Positions 16,832 to 26,229 are shown, counted from the first letter of the stretch. The stretch: 64,000 nt of DNA from Histidinibacterium aquaticum (GCF_008710275.1 NZ_VYQE01000003.1:1-64000), one strand, 5' to 3'. A program made the numbers and translations. The notes: generated from the letters alone by a model not told the origin.

Positions 16832-17536
16832 ATGCCGGGCTCAATGGACCGGGATCAGACGTCTTCCTCTCGCGATGACAGCCACCAGGACGGCGCTCCG
16901 GCGTTTCTGTGGGGGCTGGTCGGCATCATGGCCGTGATCGAGCTGACGCTCACCGCGGCTGACGCCGGGATGATCGGAACACCTCGATGGCGGTGGCTCG
17001 CCTACGGATACGGCGCCTTCTGGCAGCCGCTCCTGTCAGGCGAACTCTCGCCTTCCTTCCCGGGCCAGGTCTATTCGATGTTCGTTACCCATGCGTTTCT
17101 GCACGGCGGTCTCCTGCATCTCCTGATGAACAGCGTGGTGATCCTCGCGCTCGGCAAGATGATCGCGGGACGCATCGGGGCCGGACGAACCCTGCTCATC
17201 CTCCTGCTGGCGGCCATCGGAGGCGGCGTTGCATTCGGCATGATTGCCACGAGTACCACTCCGATGATCGGGGCGTCCGGCGCGGTCTTCGGCCTCCTCG
17301 GGGTCTGGCAGGCGTGGGACTATCGCATCCGGAGGCGACTGCAGATGCCGGTTCGACCTCTGCTCTCCGGCATCGCCGCGCTCATCCTCGTGAACGCCCT
17401 CCTCTACCTCTACCTGCAGGGCGGCCTGGCGTGGGAAGCGCACCTGGGCGGCTGGCTGGTCGGGGTCATCGCGGCCGCCACCTTCGCCAGGGCCGACATG
17501 ATCGCAACGCACCGGTCGGGCGAGCCGGGCGATTGA
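16832..17536 (+). CDS. Rhomboid-family intramembrane serine protease
   Basis: A 234-residue membrane protein with about six hydrophobic segments. Rhomboid landmarks are present: HAFLHGGLLHLLMNS (His and Asn of the oxyanion site), GASGAVFG (catalytic Ser) and AHLGGWLVG (catalytic His). It cleaves transmembrane helices in the inner membrane. An N-terminal hydrophilic tail (SMDRDQTSSSRDDSHQDG) precedes the first segment. Two starts (16832, 16844) are possible; the upstream one is given. Confidence 0.9.
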   Translation: MPGSMDRDQTSSSRDDSHQDGAPAFLWGLVGIMAVIELTLTAADAGMIGTPRWRWLAYGYGAFWQPLLSGELSPSFPGQVYSMFVTHAFLHGGLLHLLMNSVVILALGKMIAGRIGAGRTLLILLLAAIGGGVAFGMIATSTTPMIGASGAVFGLLGVWQAWDYRIRRRLQMPVRPLLSGIAALILVNALLYLYLQGGLAWEAHLGGWLVGVIAAATFARADMIATHRSGEPGD

Positions 17537-17545
17537 TCCGGCCAG

Positions 17546-17752
17546 TCAGGTGCGAACTCTCCAGCTCTGATCCAGAACTTCGCTATCGAGGAAGCCGTAG
17601 ACCTCTCCGGCGGCATCGTAGACCGCGCCGCACGTCATGCATCGGTGAGTTGCCTTCTCGGCGACCTCCGGCGGCAACTTCGCTCGCATGCCTTCGGTGA
17701 GCTCCATCTGCTTGGTCGGATGAGGACCGCTGCATCTCTCTGGGCAAACCAT
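17546..17752 (-). CDS. Small CxxC protein
   Basis: A 68-residue protein MVCPERCSGPHPTKQMELTE with a second CMTCGAVYDAAGEVYGFLDS motif. The two cysteine pairs suggest a single zinc site. It resembles small uncharacterised proteins common in Proteobacteria. The ATG at 17752 is chosen since the frame further upstream is low-complexity. It converges with the rhomboid gene. Confidence 0.6.
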   Translation of the reverse strand: MVCPERCSGPHPTKQMELTEGMRAKLPPEVAEKATHRCMTCGAVYDAAGEVYGFLDSEVLDQSWRVRT

Positions 17753-17852
17753 ACTGCCTCCGTGCAGACGAAACGGTCTGCCGAACGCACATGTTCCCCC
17801 TTGCCAGGGCCGCGAACCGGGTGCGCTCACCCCGTCAGAAAAGTCGACACGC

Positions 17853-20165
17853 CTACCGTCCGCGCCAGGCCCAATCCCTGATCTCGGGCAGATCTTCGCC
17901 CGTGCGATGGCTCCAGTCATGCTGACGCTGGCGGAGGTCGTCCACCCGCTGACGCAGCCTGTCGACACCGGGTCCGGACCGTCCGGAGCGTTCGATCGCA
18001 TCGAGTGCGACGGAGAAGCGATCGATCCCGTTCATCTCGGCCATGTTGAAGGGCGTGGTTGTCGTCCCCTTCTCCCGGTAGCCGTGGACATGGAGCTGCG
18101 CGTGCCCTGCCCTGCGGTAGGCAAGCTCGTGGATCAGGCCGGGATATCCGTGGAAATTGAAGATGACGGGCGTGCGCGTGCCAAAGGCCGCGTCGAAGGC
18201 TTCGTCGCTGGCGCCGTCGGCATTGAGGCCCGGCGGCTGCAGGGCCATGAGGTCGACGACGTTGACGAAGCGCAGCCGCAACTCTGGAACATCTTCTCGG
18301 ATCAGGTCGACGGCAGCGAGAGCTTCCAGCGTCGGCACGTCGCCTGCGCTGGCGATGATGATCTCCGGGTCGGCGTCGTCGGCAGCCCAGTCCCAGACAC
18401 CGAACCCTCGATCAAGGTGTTCCCGAGCTTCCTCGAGGCTCAGCCACTGCGGCTCGGGCTGCTTGCCTGCCACGATGCAGTTGGCCCGGTCCCTCGATGT
18501 CAGCGCCGTCTCGGCGACCGCCAGGAGGCTGTTCGCGTCGGGCGGGAGATAGAGGCGGACGAGGTCGGCCCCCTTTGTCGCCAGATGGTCCAGGAAACCC
18601 GGGTCCTGGTGCGTGAAGCCGTTGTGGTCCTGCCGCCAGACATGGCTCGACAGGAGCCAGTTGAGCGCCGGTATGGACGACCGCCACCCGGTGTCGCGGG
18701 CCTCCCGCATCCACTTGATGTGCTGGTTTGCCATGGAGTCGATGATGTGGATGAAGGCCTCGTAGGAGTTGAAGAGACCGTGGCGCCCGGTGAGCAGGTA
18801 GCCTTCGAGCCACCCTTCGCAGAGATGCTCAGATAGCACTTCGAGCACCCGCCCGTCCGGAGCGAGGTCCGTGTCGGTCTCGGCGACCGGGCCCGGCGCC
18901 TTGCGCTCGGTCACGTCGAAGACGGCATCGAGCTTGTTCGACTTCGTCTCGTCCGGGCCGAACAGGCGGAACGTCTCCGGATTGCGTCGCATCACCTCGG
19001 CGAGCCAGGCGCCCAACACGCCGGTTGCGCTGGCCGTTGCGCCCCCGCGGGTTTCGATGGGGACCGCGTGCCCCTCGGTCCCGGGGAGGTCGAGCGGACG
19101 CGACAACCGTCCCCCGTCGGCATGCGGCGTGGCGCCTAGGCGCAAGTCGCCATCCGGAACCGCCGACATGACCTGTTTCGAGGGGGACCCGTCGGGGAGG
19201 AGGTCCAGGGGATCATAGCTCTTGAGCCAGTCCTCAAGCTGGCGGCGACGCTCCGCATCATCCGGCGCGACCTTCAGAGGCACCTGGTGCGCGCGGGCCG
19301 TGCCCTCCACAGGCTCACCGTCGACCTCTTTGGGCCCCGTCCACCCCTTGGGCGTGCGCAGGACGATCATCGGCGGGCGTCCCTCGCCGGTCCGGGCGAT
19401 GCGGTCCTGAGCGTCGAGACAGGCGTCCATGGTCGCGGCCATCTCGCGGTGCATGGTCCGGGGATCGTCCCCCTCGACGAGATACGGCTCCCAGCCGTAG
19501 CCGCGGAAGAGCGCCTCTATCTCGTCGCGCTCCATCCGGCCCAGGATGGTCGGAGCGGCGATCCGATAGCCGTTGAGATGGAGGATCGGCAGGACCGCCC
19601 CGTCCCGACCGGGGCGGAGGAAGCGGTGCGAATGCCAGCTCGTCGCCAGGGCGCCGGTTTCGGCCTCGCCGTCGCCGACCGCGCAGACCACTGTCAGGTC
19701 CGGATTGTCGAAGGCGGCTCCGGTCGCATGGGCAAGGGAATAGCCGAGCTCGCCCCCCTCGTGGATCGACCCCGGAATCGGCGCTGCCGCATGGGACGGG
19801 ACGCCTCCCGGGAAGGAGAATTGCCGAAACAGCTCCCGCAGGCCGGCCCTCGACCGGTCCACGTCGGGATGCCGTTCGCTGTAGGAGCCATCCAGCCACG
19901 AGTTGGCGATAACCGCCGGCCCCCCGTGTCCGGGACCGGCGACGAAGAGCATTGGGCGGCGGCGTTCGGCAATGGCGCGGTTCGTGTGAGCCATCATGAA
20001 GGTCAGGCCGGGAGAGGTCCCCCAATGGCCGAGCTGGCGAGGCTTGATGTCCTCCGCCGCAAGCGGACGCTCGAGCAGCGGGTTGTCGAGCAGATAGAGC
20101 TGTGCCGCCGACAGGTAATTGGCGGCGCGCCACCAGGCGTCGACGGCGGCGAGGTCCACGGTCAT
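17853..20165 (-). CDS. xfp: Phosphoketolase (xylulose-5-P/fructose-6-P)
   Basis: A 770-residue thiamine-diphosphate enzyme that splits xylulose 5-phosphate (and often fructose 6-phosphate) with phosphate to acetyl phosphate plus glyceraldehyde 3-phosphate or erythrose 4-phosphate. Family landmarks: LGHWGTSPGLTF, VAGPGHGGPA, GELGYSLAHATGAAFDNPDL, VGDGEAETG (TPP/Mg site) and HGYREKGTTTTPFNM near the end. Length is slightly below the usual 790-820. The ATG at 20165 gives MTVDLAAVDAWWRAANYLS, the standard N-terminus. It appears to be transcribed alone; no acetate kinase is in view. It could provide acetyl-CoA or energy from sugars when glycolysis is limited. Confidence 0.95.
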   Translation of the reverse strand: MTVDLAAVDAWWRAANYLSAAQLYLLDNPLLERPLAAEDIKPRQLGHWGTSPGLTFMMAHTNRAIAERRRPMLFVAGPGHGGPAVIANSWLDGSYSERHPDVDRSRAGLRELFRQFSFPGGVPSHAAAPIPGSIHEGGELGYSLAHATGAAFDNPDLTVVCAVGDGEAETGALATSWHSHRFLRPGRDGAVLPILHLNGYRIAAPTILGRMERDEIEALFRGYGWEPYLVEGDDPRTMHREMAATMDACLDAQDRIARTGEGRPPMIVLRTPKGWTGPKEVDGEPVEGTARAHQVPLKVAPDDAERRRQLEDWLKSYDPLDLLPDGSPSKQVMSAVPDGDLRLGATPHADGGRLSRPLDLPGTEGHAVPIETRGGATASATGVLGAWLAEVMRRNPETFRLFGPDETKSNKLDAVFDVTERKAPGPVAETDTDLAPDGRVLEVLSEHLCEGWLEGYLLTGRHGLFNSYEAFIHIIDSMANQHIKWMREARDTGWRSSIPALNWLLSSHVWRQDHNGFTHQDPGFLDHLATKGADLVRLYLPPDANSLLAVAETALTSRDRANCIVAGKQPEPQWLSLEEAREHLDRGFGVWDWAADDADPEIIIASAGDVPTLEALAAVDLIREDVPELRLRFVNVVDLMALQPPGLNADGASDEAFDAAFGTRTPVIFNFHGYPGLIHELAYRRAGHAQLHVHGYREKGTTTTPFNMAEMNGIDRFSVALDAIERSGRSGPGVDRLRQRVDDLRQRQHDWSHRTGEDLPEIRDWAWRGR

Positions 20166-20363
20166 GGGAGCCTCCGGACAGAGTTCAGTCGGGATCCAAC
20201 GTGCCGACGCCTTTCGGGATCCGTCTTGAGACGCGCCACGGCTGGGAGAACCCAGTGGGGACCATCGGCCTGGCTTCAAATGCGTGGGTCGCCAGAAATT
20301 CTTGCGGCAAGCCACCGCTGCCTTCAGGGTATCCAGGTTCGGCGGACTCTGGAGCATCGTCCC

Positions 20364-21071
20364 TTGGCGCAATACGACAACTGCGTTGAAATGAAGGGAT
20401 GGCGCGCCGACGACTTTGGTTCATTCGACAAAGGAGAAGCTGCATTCTTCCAGGCCGAAGTCGGTCGACTGCTCGCCGGACGAAAGGCCGAAACGCCCGT
20501 ACGTGTTCTCGAACTCGGCTTCGGGAACGGTGCCTTCATGGGGTGGGCGAGGCAGGAGGAGTTCGAAATCCTCGGCACCGAGATTCAGCCCGAGCTACGG
20601 AGGCGCGCGGAGAGCCTTGGCTTCGAGGTGGCGGGCCAAGTCGAGGGTATCGAGACGGCCAGCCTCGATGCCTGTGTTGCCTTCGACGTCTTCGAGCACA
20701 TCCCGCACGACGAACTCATTATGCTTTGTAAAGAGATTCATCGCTGCCTGAAGCCGGGAGGTCACCTCGTCGCGCGCTTTCCCAATGGAGACAGCCCTTT
20801 CTCCATGCCCAATTGGAACGGCGATGCGACACACAAGAGCTGGCTCGGCCAGAATTCGATCGCTCACATCATGGAGCAGAGCGGGCTCGACCTCGTGGAG
20901 CTCCGGGCCCCGAGCGAGCCGTGCATCACCCCAAAGGACTATCTCACCAGACCACTGAAGCTCTCTCTTCGCTCCGGTTTCAGGCTGCTCGCCAAGGCTG
21001 CATTCCTGGGTGGAAGCGCTCCCGCGACCTTTCACATGAACTACATGCTGCATTCGACAAAGCGTGGCTAG
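20364..21071 (+). CDS. Class I SAM-dependent methyltransferase
   Basis: About 235 residues. The Rossmann SAM site is RVLELGFGNGAFMGWA, with the acidic strand-2 residue in EIQPELR, motif II ACVAFDVFEHIPHDEL and motif III LKPGGHLVARFPNGDSP. The substrate is unknown; the C-terminal GFRLLAKAAFLGG and MNYMLHSTK parts resemble methyltransferases near surface-polysaccharide genes. A TTG start at 20364 has GGAG nine bases upstream and gives LAQYDNCVEMKGW; the ATG at 20391 lacks a ribosome-binding site, so TTG is preferred. Confidence 0.85.
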   Translation: MAQYDNCVEMKGWRADDFGSFDKGEAAFFQAEVGRLLAGRKAETPVRVLELGFGNGAFMGWARQEEFEILGTEIQPELRRRAESLGFEVAGQVEGIETASLDACVAFDVFEHIPHDELIMLCKEIHRCLKPGGHLVARFPNGDSPFSMPNWNGDATHKSWLGQNSIAHIMEQSGLDLVELRAPSEPCITPKDYLTRPLKLSLRSGFRLLAKAAFLGGSAPATFHMNYMLHSTKRG

Positions 21072-21314
21072 TTGGCCGCTAGCGGTAGAAGCGCCCTCCT
21101 GCTCATAGACAATCTTCACAAAACCGGCGCATTGCCTCGGCAGCGAAAACAGCGCTCGGCCCTTTTTTGCCATTGAAATTAGGCCTCTGAGCCGAATTCC
21201 GCAGGTAACGTTGGATTTGGCCCCGCTGCCGGTGACAGAGCTTGTTGCCCCCGTCATGTGGGCGCAATCGCCGAAGGGCGACCGACATACAGGCATACGA
21301 CTGGAGGACATCTC

Positions 21315-21773
21315 ATGAAGACCCGTGCACTTGCGGCTGGCTTGGCAGCACTTCTCGGCACATCCGCCCTGGCCCAGGACGTGACATTCGCCGATATCGA
21401 CACCAACGATGACGGCTTCCTCGAGCCGACCGAGCTCCGGACCGCCTTCGGCAACCAGGCGCAGGGTGCGCTGAATTCCCTCGACCGCGACGGCGACGGG
21501 CTCGTGAGCCTGGAAGAAGTCGTCGCCCGCCAGGAAGACGATGATGACGACGACGACGACCTCGACGAGGACGACGAGGATGATGACGACGACGATGGCG
21601 ACGGTCCGAGCGCGCGCGGCCTCGAGGCCCGCGAACTGAAAGGCGACAATCGCAGCGAGCGCGGCGCCACGGCCAGCCAGGCCGGCGGCAACAACCGCAG
21701 CGACCGGGGCACGGAGCGCAGCAACAACGGTGGCGGCAACGGCAACCGTGGCAACGGCAACGGTCGCAACTAA
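21315..21773 (+). CDS. Secreted EF-hand protein with acidic and Asn/Gly-rich tail
   Basis: A 152-residue protein with a signal peptide (MKTRALAAGLAALLGTSALA, cleavage before QD). The mature part has two EF-hand loops, DTNDDGFLEPTE and DRDGDGLVSLEE, so it should bind Ca2+ in the periplasm or outside. A run of Asp/Glu (about 75-100) follows, then a tail of Asn, Gly, Arg and Ser repeats (NNRSDRG, GNGNRGNGNGRN). The ATG at 21315 follows GGAGGACATCTC. The order calcium hand, polyacid, NG-rich disorder is unusual. Function unknown; a calcium buffer or adhesion/matrix role is a guess. Confidence 0.8.
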   Translation: MKTRALAAGLAALLGTSALAQDVTFADIDTNDDGFLEPTELRTAFGNQAQGALNSLDRDGDGLVSLEEVVARQEDDDDDDDDLDEDDEDDDDDDGDGPSARGLEARELKGDNRSERGATASQAGGNNRSDRGTERSNNGGGNGNRGNGNGRN

Positions 21774-22001
21774 GGCGACCCTTTGAGCGGGAGAGGCCAC
21801 GTTGCCTCCCCCGCACCGGCCATTATCGCCGGTTCGCAGGGCCGGAAATCGCTCCCGCGCTCGGGACAAGACGAGCATCGGCCCCGATGGAAGCAGCAGA
21901 GCTGCCTCAGGCGAATGTTGCGTCTTGATGCCAGGGCACTATCCTCGATCTCGTGGAAGCAGGCCCGGGCGACCGTCCGTCCGATTGGGATGAGTGTGTG
22001 A

Positions 22002-23456
22002 ATGGCTGAACCGGTTTTCGAGAGTCGCGTGACGACTGGCGTCAATGGCCTGGATCGCGTCCTCGGCGGCGGATATCCCGAAGGCCGCATCATGCTGGTG
22101 GAGGGCGCGCCCGGAACCGGCAAGACGACCCTCGCGCTGCAGTTCCTCGTCGAGGGCGCGCGCCAGGGAAAGCGCGGGGTCTTCTTCAGCATCGCGCAGT
22201 CACGGCCAGAGCTGGAAATGATTGCCGCCTCACACGGCTTCGACCTCGACGACATCGAGGTCTACACCCCCGAGCTCGGCGAACGGGAGCGGACGGAAGT
22301 CTTCTCCGTCGACAGCAACCAATCCGACCTCGTCGAACTCATGGAAGACGTCGCCCAGTCGCTGGACAAGCACGAGCCGGCGCTCTTCGTCTTCGACTCG
22401 CTGCTGGAACTTCGGCTGCTCGCTGACGGACAGACCCACTACCGCCGCGAGTTGCTGAACCTGCGCCGGAAGCTCCGCGAGGTCGAATGCACTTCGCTGC
22501 TGGTAGACCACCTCGAACCAACGGGCGGGGAGCGAAACGCCGAAGGGGTCGTGCACGGGGTCATCAAGCTGGAAACGGTCACTCCGCCCATCGGCGTCCC
22601 GCAACAGCGTCTGACCGTCACCAAGCTTCGCGGCGCGCGCTACACGCAGGGGTACCATGACTTCAAGATCGAGGTCGGCGGGCTGCGGGTCTTTCCGCGG
22701 GTCATTCCCGAGGCCGCCGAACCGGTCCGGCTGGAGGACCGGCTGGAACCGCACCACGAGGCGCTCGCCCGGCTTTTGGGCGGCGGGCTCGAGTTCGGGT
22801 CGTCGTTGCTGATCGCGGGTCAATCCGGGACCGGCAAATCGACCATGTCGACGGTCCTCTGCGCCGATGCGGCGAACCGGGGCCTTACGGCGGCCATGTT
22901 CCTCTTCGAGGAACGCCCGGAAGTGCTGCGCGACCGGTCCGAGGGCGTCGGCATCTCCGTCGAGAAGCACGAAAAGACCGGAAAGCTCCTGATCCATCAC
23001 TTCGACCCGGCCGAACTCTCCCCCGGCGAATTCTCGAACGCGGTGATCGAGTCCGTGGACGCCGGCGCCCGGGTCGTGGTGATCGACAGCCTCACCGGTT
23101 ACCTCGAGGCGCTGCCGGACCGCACCCATGCGGCGACGCACCTGCATACGCTGATCCAGCACCTCACCCGCCGGCAGGTGCTGGTGATCGTGACGCTGTC
23201 CCAGCACGGGCTTCTCGGCGAGCCACCGAAGACCGAGTTCGATAGCAGCTTCATCGCGGATTCCGTGCTGCTGCTCCGCCACTACGAGAGCCAGTCCGAG
23301 ATCCGGCGGTCGATCGCGGTGGTCAAGAAACGCCACGGGGACCATCAGCGCAACATCGAGGAACTCGTGATCCGTCCCGGCGCCGTGGAGATCAGGGAGC
23401 TCTCCGAAGCCGTGGAAGAACGCGTCAAGACGGCATCCAGCCTTGGCGGATCCTGA
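22002..23456 (+). CDS. KaiC-like double RecA-domain ATPase
   Basis: A 484-residue RecA-superfamily protein with two KaiC modules. Module 1 has Walker A GAPGTGKTT (35-43) and Walker B LFVFDSLLE (about 128-136); module 2 has GQSGTGKST (273-281) and VVVIDSLTGYLEAL (about 358-371). KaiC-type catalytic carboxylates appear as SIAQSRPE and FLFEERPE. No kaiA or kaiB is nearby, so this is a KaiC-family signalling ATPase, not evidence of a clock. The following histidine kinase starts inside its last codons, so the two are made together and probably work together in signalling. Confidence 0.88.
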   Translation: MAEPVFESRVTTGVNGLDRVLGGGYPEGRIMLVEGAPGTGKTTLALQFLVEGARQGKRGVFFSIAQSRPELEMIAASHGFDLDDIEVYTPELGERERTEVFSVDSNQSDLVELMEDVAQSLDKHEPALFVFDSLLELRLLADGQTHYRRELLNLRRKLREVECTSLLVDHLEPTGGERNAEGVVHGVIKLETVTPPIGVPQQRLTVTKLRGARYTQGYHDFKIEVGGLRVFPRVIPEAAEPVRLEDRLEPHHEALARLLGGGLEFGSSLLIAGQSGTGKSTMSTVLCADAANRGLTAAMFLFEERPEVLRDRSEGVGISVEKHEKTGKLLIHHFDPAELSPGEFSNAVIESVDAGARVVVIDSLTGYLEALPDRTHAATHLHTLIQHLTRRQVLVIVTLSQHGLLGEPPKTEFDSSFIADSVLLLRHYESQSEIRRSIAVVKKRHGDHQRNIEELVIRPGAVEIRELSEAVEERVKTASSLGGS

Positions 23457-24549
23457 ACCGCCAGCCCTGATCCTCGCGCCGCTTGGCGGAGATGCCCGAG
23501 CGCTGGCCAAGGTGATCGAGTCCACGGGCACGCCGTCGCGAACCGTCGCCGACGCGGCGGAGTTCAAGGCGGCGGTGGAGGAGTTCGGCCTTGAGAACGT
23601 CCTATTCGTTCTCGTCAGCCAGGAGGGGGCGACCCAGGCCCTCGGCGAGGCGCTCCACCGGATAGCCGAGACCGAGCCCGACTGGTCCCGCCTGCCGACC
23701 CTGTTCCTCATCGACGACATCAAGCGGCCCCCGCCGGGCTATCGAATACTCGCCGCGGTGGAAGATACCTCCTCCCGCATCGTCCTGGAGCGGCCGGTCG
23801 CCCCGGCCATCCTGCGCCGCATCGCCAGGACCATGGCCGCGTCGCGCGCCCGGCAATTCCGGACCAAGAACCTCCTTGACCAGCTTCGGCGGGAAGAGGA
23901 GCGCAGCGCCTTCCTGCTCCGAGAGCTTCGGCACCGGGTTCGCAACAGCCTCGCCGTCATGCAGTCGCTCTTCAAGATGACCGCCAGGCGGGCCGAGAGC
24001 GTGGAGGAGCTGGCCGAGAGCTTCGGCACACGCCTGCGCAACCTTTCGGACGCGCACCTCCGGCTCGCGGGAAGCGGCGAAGGGGCCCCGACCCTGCAGG
24101 AGCTCGTGTCCGACCAGGTCCTGCCCTACGCCGGTGAGCGGGACCGGCTGGATATCTCCGGCCCTGAGGTCTGGCTCTCGGACAAGATCGCCTTCGACCT
24201 TGCCCTGGTGATCCACGAGCTCGCGACGAATGCCTCGAAGTACGGCGCCCTCAGCAACGAAACCGGGCGCATCGAGGTCGATTGGACGACGGACACGGAG
24301 ACCGGGGAACTCGTCCTGTCCTGGCGAGAACGGGGAGGACCGTCTGTATCCCCTCCGGAGCGGCGGGGATTGGGCAGTTCCCTGATCTCGTCCTTCCTGG
24401 CCGATGGCGAGAACAAGCCGGAGACCCGCTACGAGCCCGAGGGCCTCGTCTGGACAGCCCATATCCCCGAGAGCGACTACTGGACGAGTGAACCAACGGC
24501 TCCGGGTCGGTTGCAAGAGTCCGCTCATCAGGACCGGGAACCGTCCTGA
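23443..24549 (+). CDS. HWE/HisKA_2-type sensor histidine kinase
   Basis: A 368-residue soluble kinase. Residues 1-125 form a receiver-like fold (LILAPLGGDARALAKVIEST, FLIDDIKRP) without a complete phospho-acceptor set. The phospho-acceptor helix has ELRHRVRNSLAVMQSLFKM with H164, and the ATPase domain has HELATNASKYGALS (N263) and GGPSVSPPERRGLGSSLI. No membrane segment is present. Translation starts at TTG 23443, overlapping the KaiC-like gene by 14 bp. HWE and HisKA_2 kinases often act in general stress or light signalling in alphaproteobacteria; the partner response regulator is not adjacent. Confidence 0.88.
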   Translation: MADPEPPALILAPLGGDARALAKVIESTGTPSRTVADAAEFKAAVEEFGLENVLFVLVSQEGATQALGEALHRIAETEPDWSRLPTLFLIDDIKRPPPGYRILAAVEDTSSRIVLERPVAPAILRRIARTMAASRARQFRTKNLLDQLRREEERSAFLLRELRHRVRNSLAVMQSLFKMTARRAESVEELAESFGTRLRNLSDAHLRLAGSGEGAPTLQELVSDQVLPYAGERDRLDISGPEVWLSDKIAFDLALVIHELATNASKYGALSNETGRIEVDWTTDTETGELVLSWRERGGPSVSPPERRGLGSSLISSFLADGENKPETRYEPEGLVWTAHIPESDYWTSEPTAPGRLQESAHQDREPS

Positions 24550-24612
24550 GGATTGAACTTTCCTTACGCTTGGGAAGTTGCTCACCAGTATGCTACCAAG
24601 AGGAGTGTAGCG

Positions 24613-24864
24613 GTGAGCGATCCGGACAACGAGCTGACGGTGCCGGTAAAAGTTCCCAAGACGTTGCCCCGAAACATGGAATCCGGCCGCCTCGACCAGG
24701 CAGTCGCCTGGTGCGAGGATCATGTCGGGACCTCGCGGTTCTCGGTCGACCCGGCAGAGAGCCCCGGCACGACGGTCTTTCGATTTCGCCACGAGGACGA
24801 CCTTGGCGGCTTCGTGGCCGCCTTCCCCGATCTGGTGTCGGACAGCAGGCCTCAGACCCGGTGA
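24613..24864 (+). CDS. Small hypothetical protein
   Basis: About 83 residues starting at GTG 24613 (VSDPDNELTVPVKVPKTLPR), preceded by AGGAG at the right distance. It has a mixed alpha/beta look with FRFRHEDDLGGFVAAFPD near the end, no signal peptide and no membrane segment. No family is recognised. It follows the KaiC-like/kinase pair on the same strand but 63 bp away, so it may have its own promoter. Confidence 0.6.
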   Translation: MSDPDNELTVPVKVPKTLPRNMESGRLDQAVAWCEDHVGTSRFSVDPAESPGTTVFRFRHEDDLGGFVAAFPDLVSDSRPQTR

Positions 24865-24972
24865 CGCGGCCCCCTTCGGGGTCTCGATTCCGCCACGAGC
24901 GGCGGCGCGGCCCCGCTTGACCGAATGAAGCCCGCGCCTCAGTATGTCTTTGGACATAGCGGGGAGCAGGCC

Positions 24973-25341
24973 ATGAACTTCGAACAAGCGATCCGGACAG
25001 CCGTTCAGCAGAGGTATGCCGATTTCCAGGGGCGGTCCCGGCGCGCGGAATACTGGTATTTTGCGCTGATGATGTTCGTCCTCAACCTGATCAGCCAGGC
25101 CATCGGCGGCGTGATCGCCCTGCTCATCGGCCTGGTCAGCCTGTTGCTGCTCATCCCGGGCATCGCCGTCACCGTCCGCCGGCTGCACGACCTCGACAAG
25201 AGCGGCTGGTTCGCGCTGCTCCTTCTCATTCCGATCGTGAACATCGTGCTGATCCTGATCTGGTTCACCCAGCCCGGGACGAAGGGACCGAACCGGTACG
25301 GACCGGACCCGGTCGGCGCAGAGACTCCAGCCTCGACCTGA
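24973..25341 (+). CDS. DUF805 membrane protein
   Basis: A 122-residue inner-membrane protein of the DUF805 (YhaH-like) family. After MNFEQAIRTAVQQRYADFQG comes the family hallmark GRSRRAEYWYF, then three or four hydrophobic segments and VRRLHDLDKSGWFALL, followed by GTKGPNRYGPDP. Function unknown across the family. The ATG at 24973 is supported by GGGGAG upstream. Confidence 0.9.
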   Translation: MNFEQAIRTAVQQRYADFQGRSRRAEYWYFALMMFVLNLISQAIGGVIALLIGLVSLLLLIPGIAVTVRRLHDLDKSGWFALLLLIPIVNIVLILIWFTQPGTKGPNRYGPDPVGAETPAST

Positions 25342-25344
25342 GGC

Positions 25345-26229
25345 TCAGAGCTTCGCCAGGATCCGGTCGACGCGGTCGAGGAGATCGTCCTCGCCCGCCT
25401 CCGCGCCCAGGGTGCCGATCCGCGCCTGCCAGTCGGCGGTCGCCGCGCTCATCCCGCCGCCCAGTCCCAGCGCCGCGACGGTCTTCTCGACCTCCCGCAT
25501 CTCGGCCGCCCGCCGCACGCCGTGGACCATCATGCGTTCGAGGTTGTAGGCGCCGCGGCTGGGCCAGGTGAGCTCCGGGTCCGAGGCCTCGAGCGAGGCG
25601 AGCACCGCGGCATCGACGCCGGCCCGACGGGCCGCGAGGAAACATTCCGCGCTCAGCGCTTCCATGCCCTTGATCATCACCGAGCGGATCATCTTGATTG
25701 CGCTCGCCTCGCCGACGTTTTCGCCCGCGATCCGCGGTCGCATGTCCAGCCGGGCAAGCACCGCCTCGGCCTCCGCCGCACGGGGACCCGCAAGCAGAAG
25801 CGGCACATGGTGGCGCTTGGGATGCACCGGCGACATCACCGCCACGTCCACGTAGCGTCCGCCGGCGCCTTCGATCACGTCGGCCGCGGCGCGCTTGGTC
25901 TCCGGCGCGCAGGAGTTGCAGTCGAGCCATAGGGTCCCCGGCGAGAGAACGGGCGCGGCTGCTTCGGCCGCAGCGAGCGCCTGGTCGGCGGTCACGACGC
26001 TGAAGACGACCTCGACGCCGCCCAGCGCCGATCCGGGCTCGGCATGACCGTCGACCTCGCACCTGTCGAAGCGCGCGGTCATCTCCGGAGCGGTCGCCGG
26101 GTCGCCTGCCTTGATGTCGACCGCCGTCACCTGCCGCGGGCGCAGGTCTCCCCAGCCATCCAGGAAGGCCGTCGCGGCCTCGCCGAAGCCCACGAAGGCA
26201 AGATTCCCGATATCCTGGTCCGATCCCAT
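25345..26229 (-). CDS. NAD(P)-binding 6-phosphogluconate-dehydrogenase-like protein (DUF1932)
   Basis: A 294-residue beta-hydroxyacid-dehydrogenase-type protein. The N-terminal Rossmann fold has LAFVGFGEAATAFLDGW (a GxGxxA variant), and the substrate loop is WLDCNSCAPETKRAAAD. The helical C-terminal domain (from about 190) has the NVGEASAIKMIRSVMIKGME helix with the lysine expected at the active site, followed by a DUF1932-type region. It may oxidise a small hydroxyacid or serve as a phosphogluconate-dehydrogenase paralogue; the exact substrate is unknown. ATG 26229 has GGAGAG seven bases upstream. Confidence 0.85.
   Translation of the reverse strand: MGSDQDIGNLAFVGFGEAATAFLDGWGDLRPRQVTAVDIKAGDPATAPEMTARFDRCEVDGHAEPGSALGGVEVVFSVVTADQALAAAEAAAPVLSPGTLWLDCNSCAPETKRAAADVIEGAGGRYVDVAVMSPVHPKRHHVPLLLAGPRAAEAEAVLARLDMRPRIAGENVGEASAIKMIRSVMIKGMEALSAECFLAARRAGVDAAVLASLEASDPELTWPSRGAYNLERMMVHGVRRAAEMREVEKTVAALGLGGGMSAATADWQARIGTLGAEAGEDDLLDRVDRILAKL

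Noticed and set aside
22002-24549. Circadian clock operon
   Set aside because: The KaiC-like protein has no KaiA or KaiB neighbour, and such ATPases are common outside clocks.
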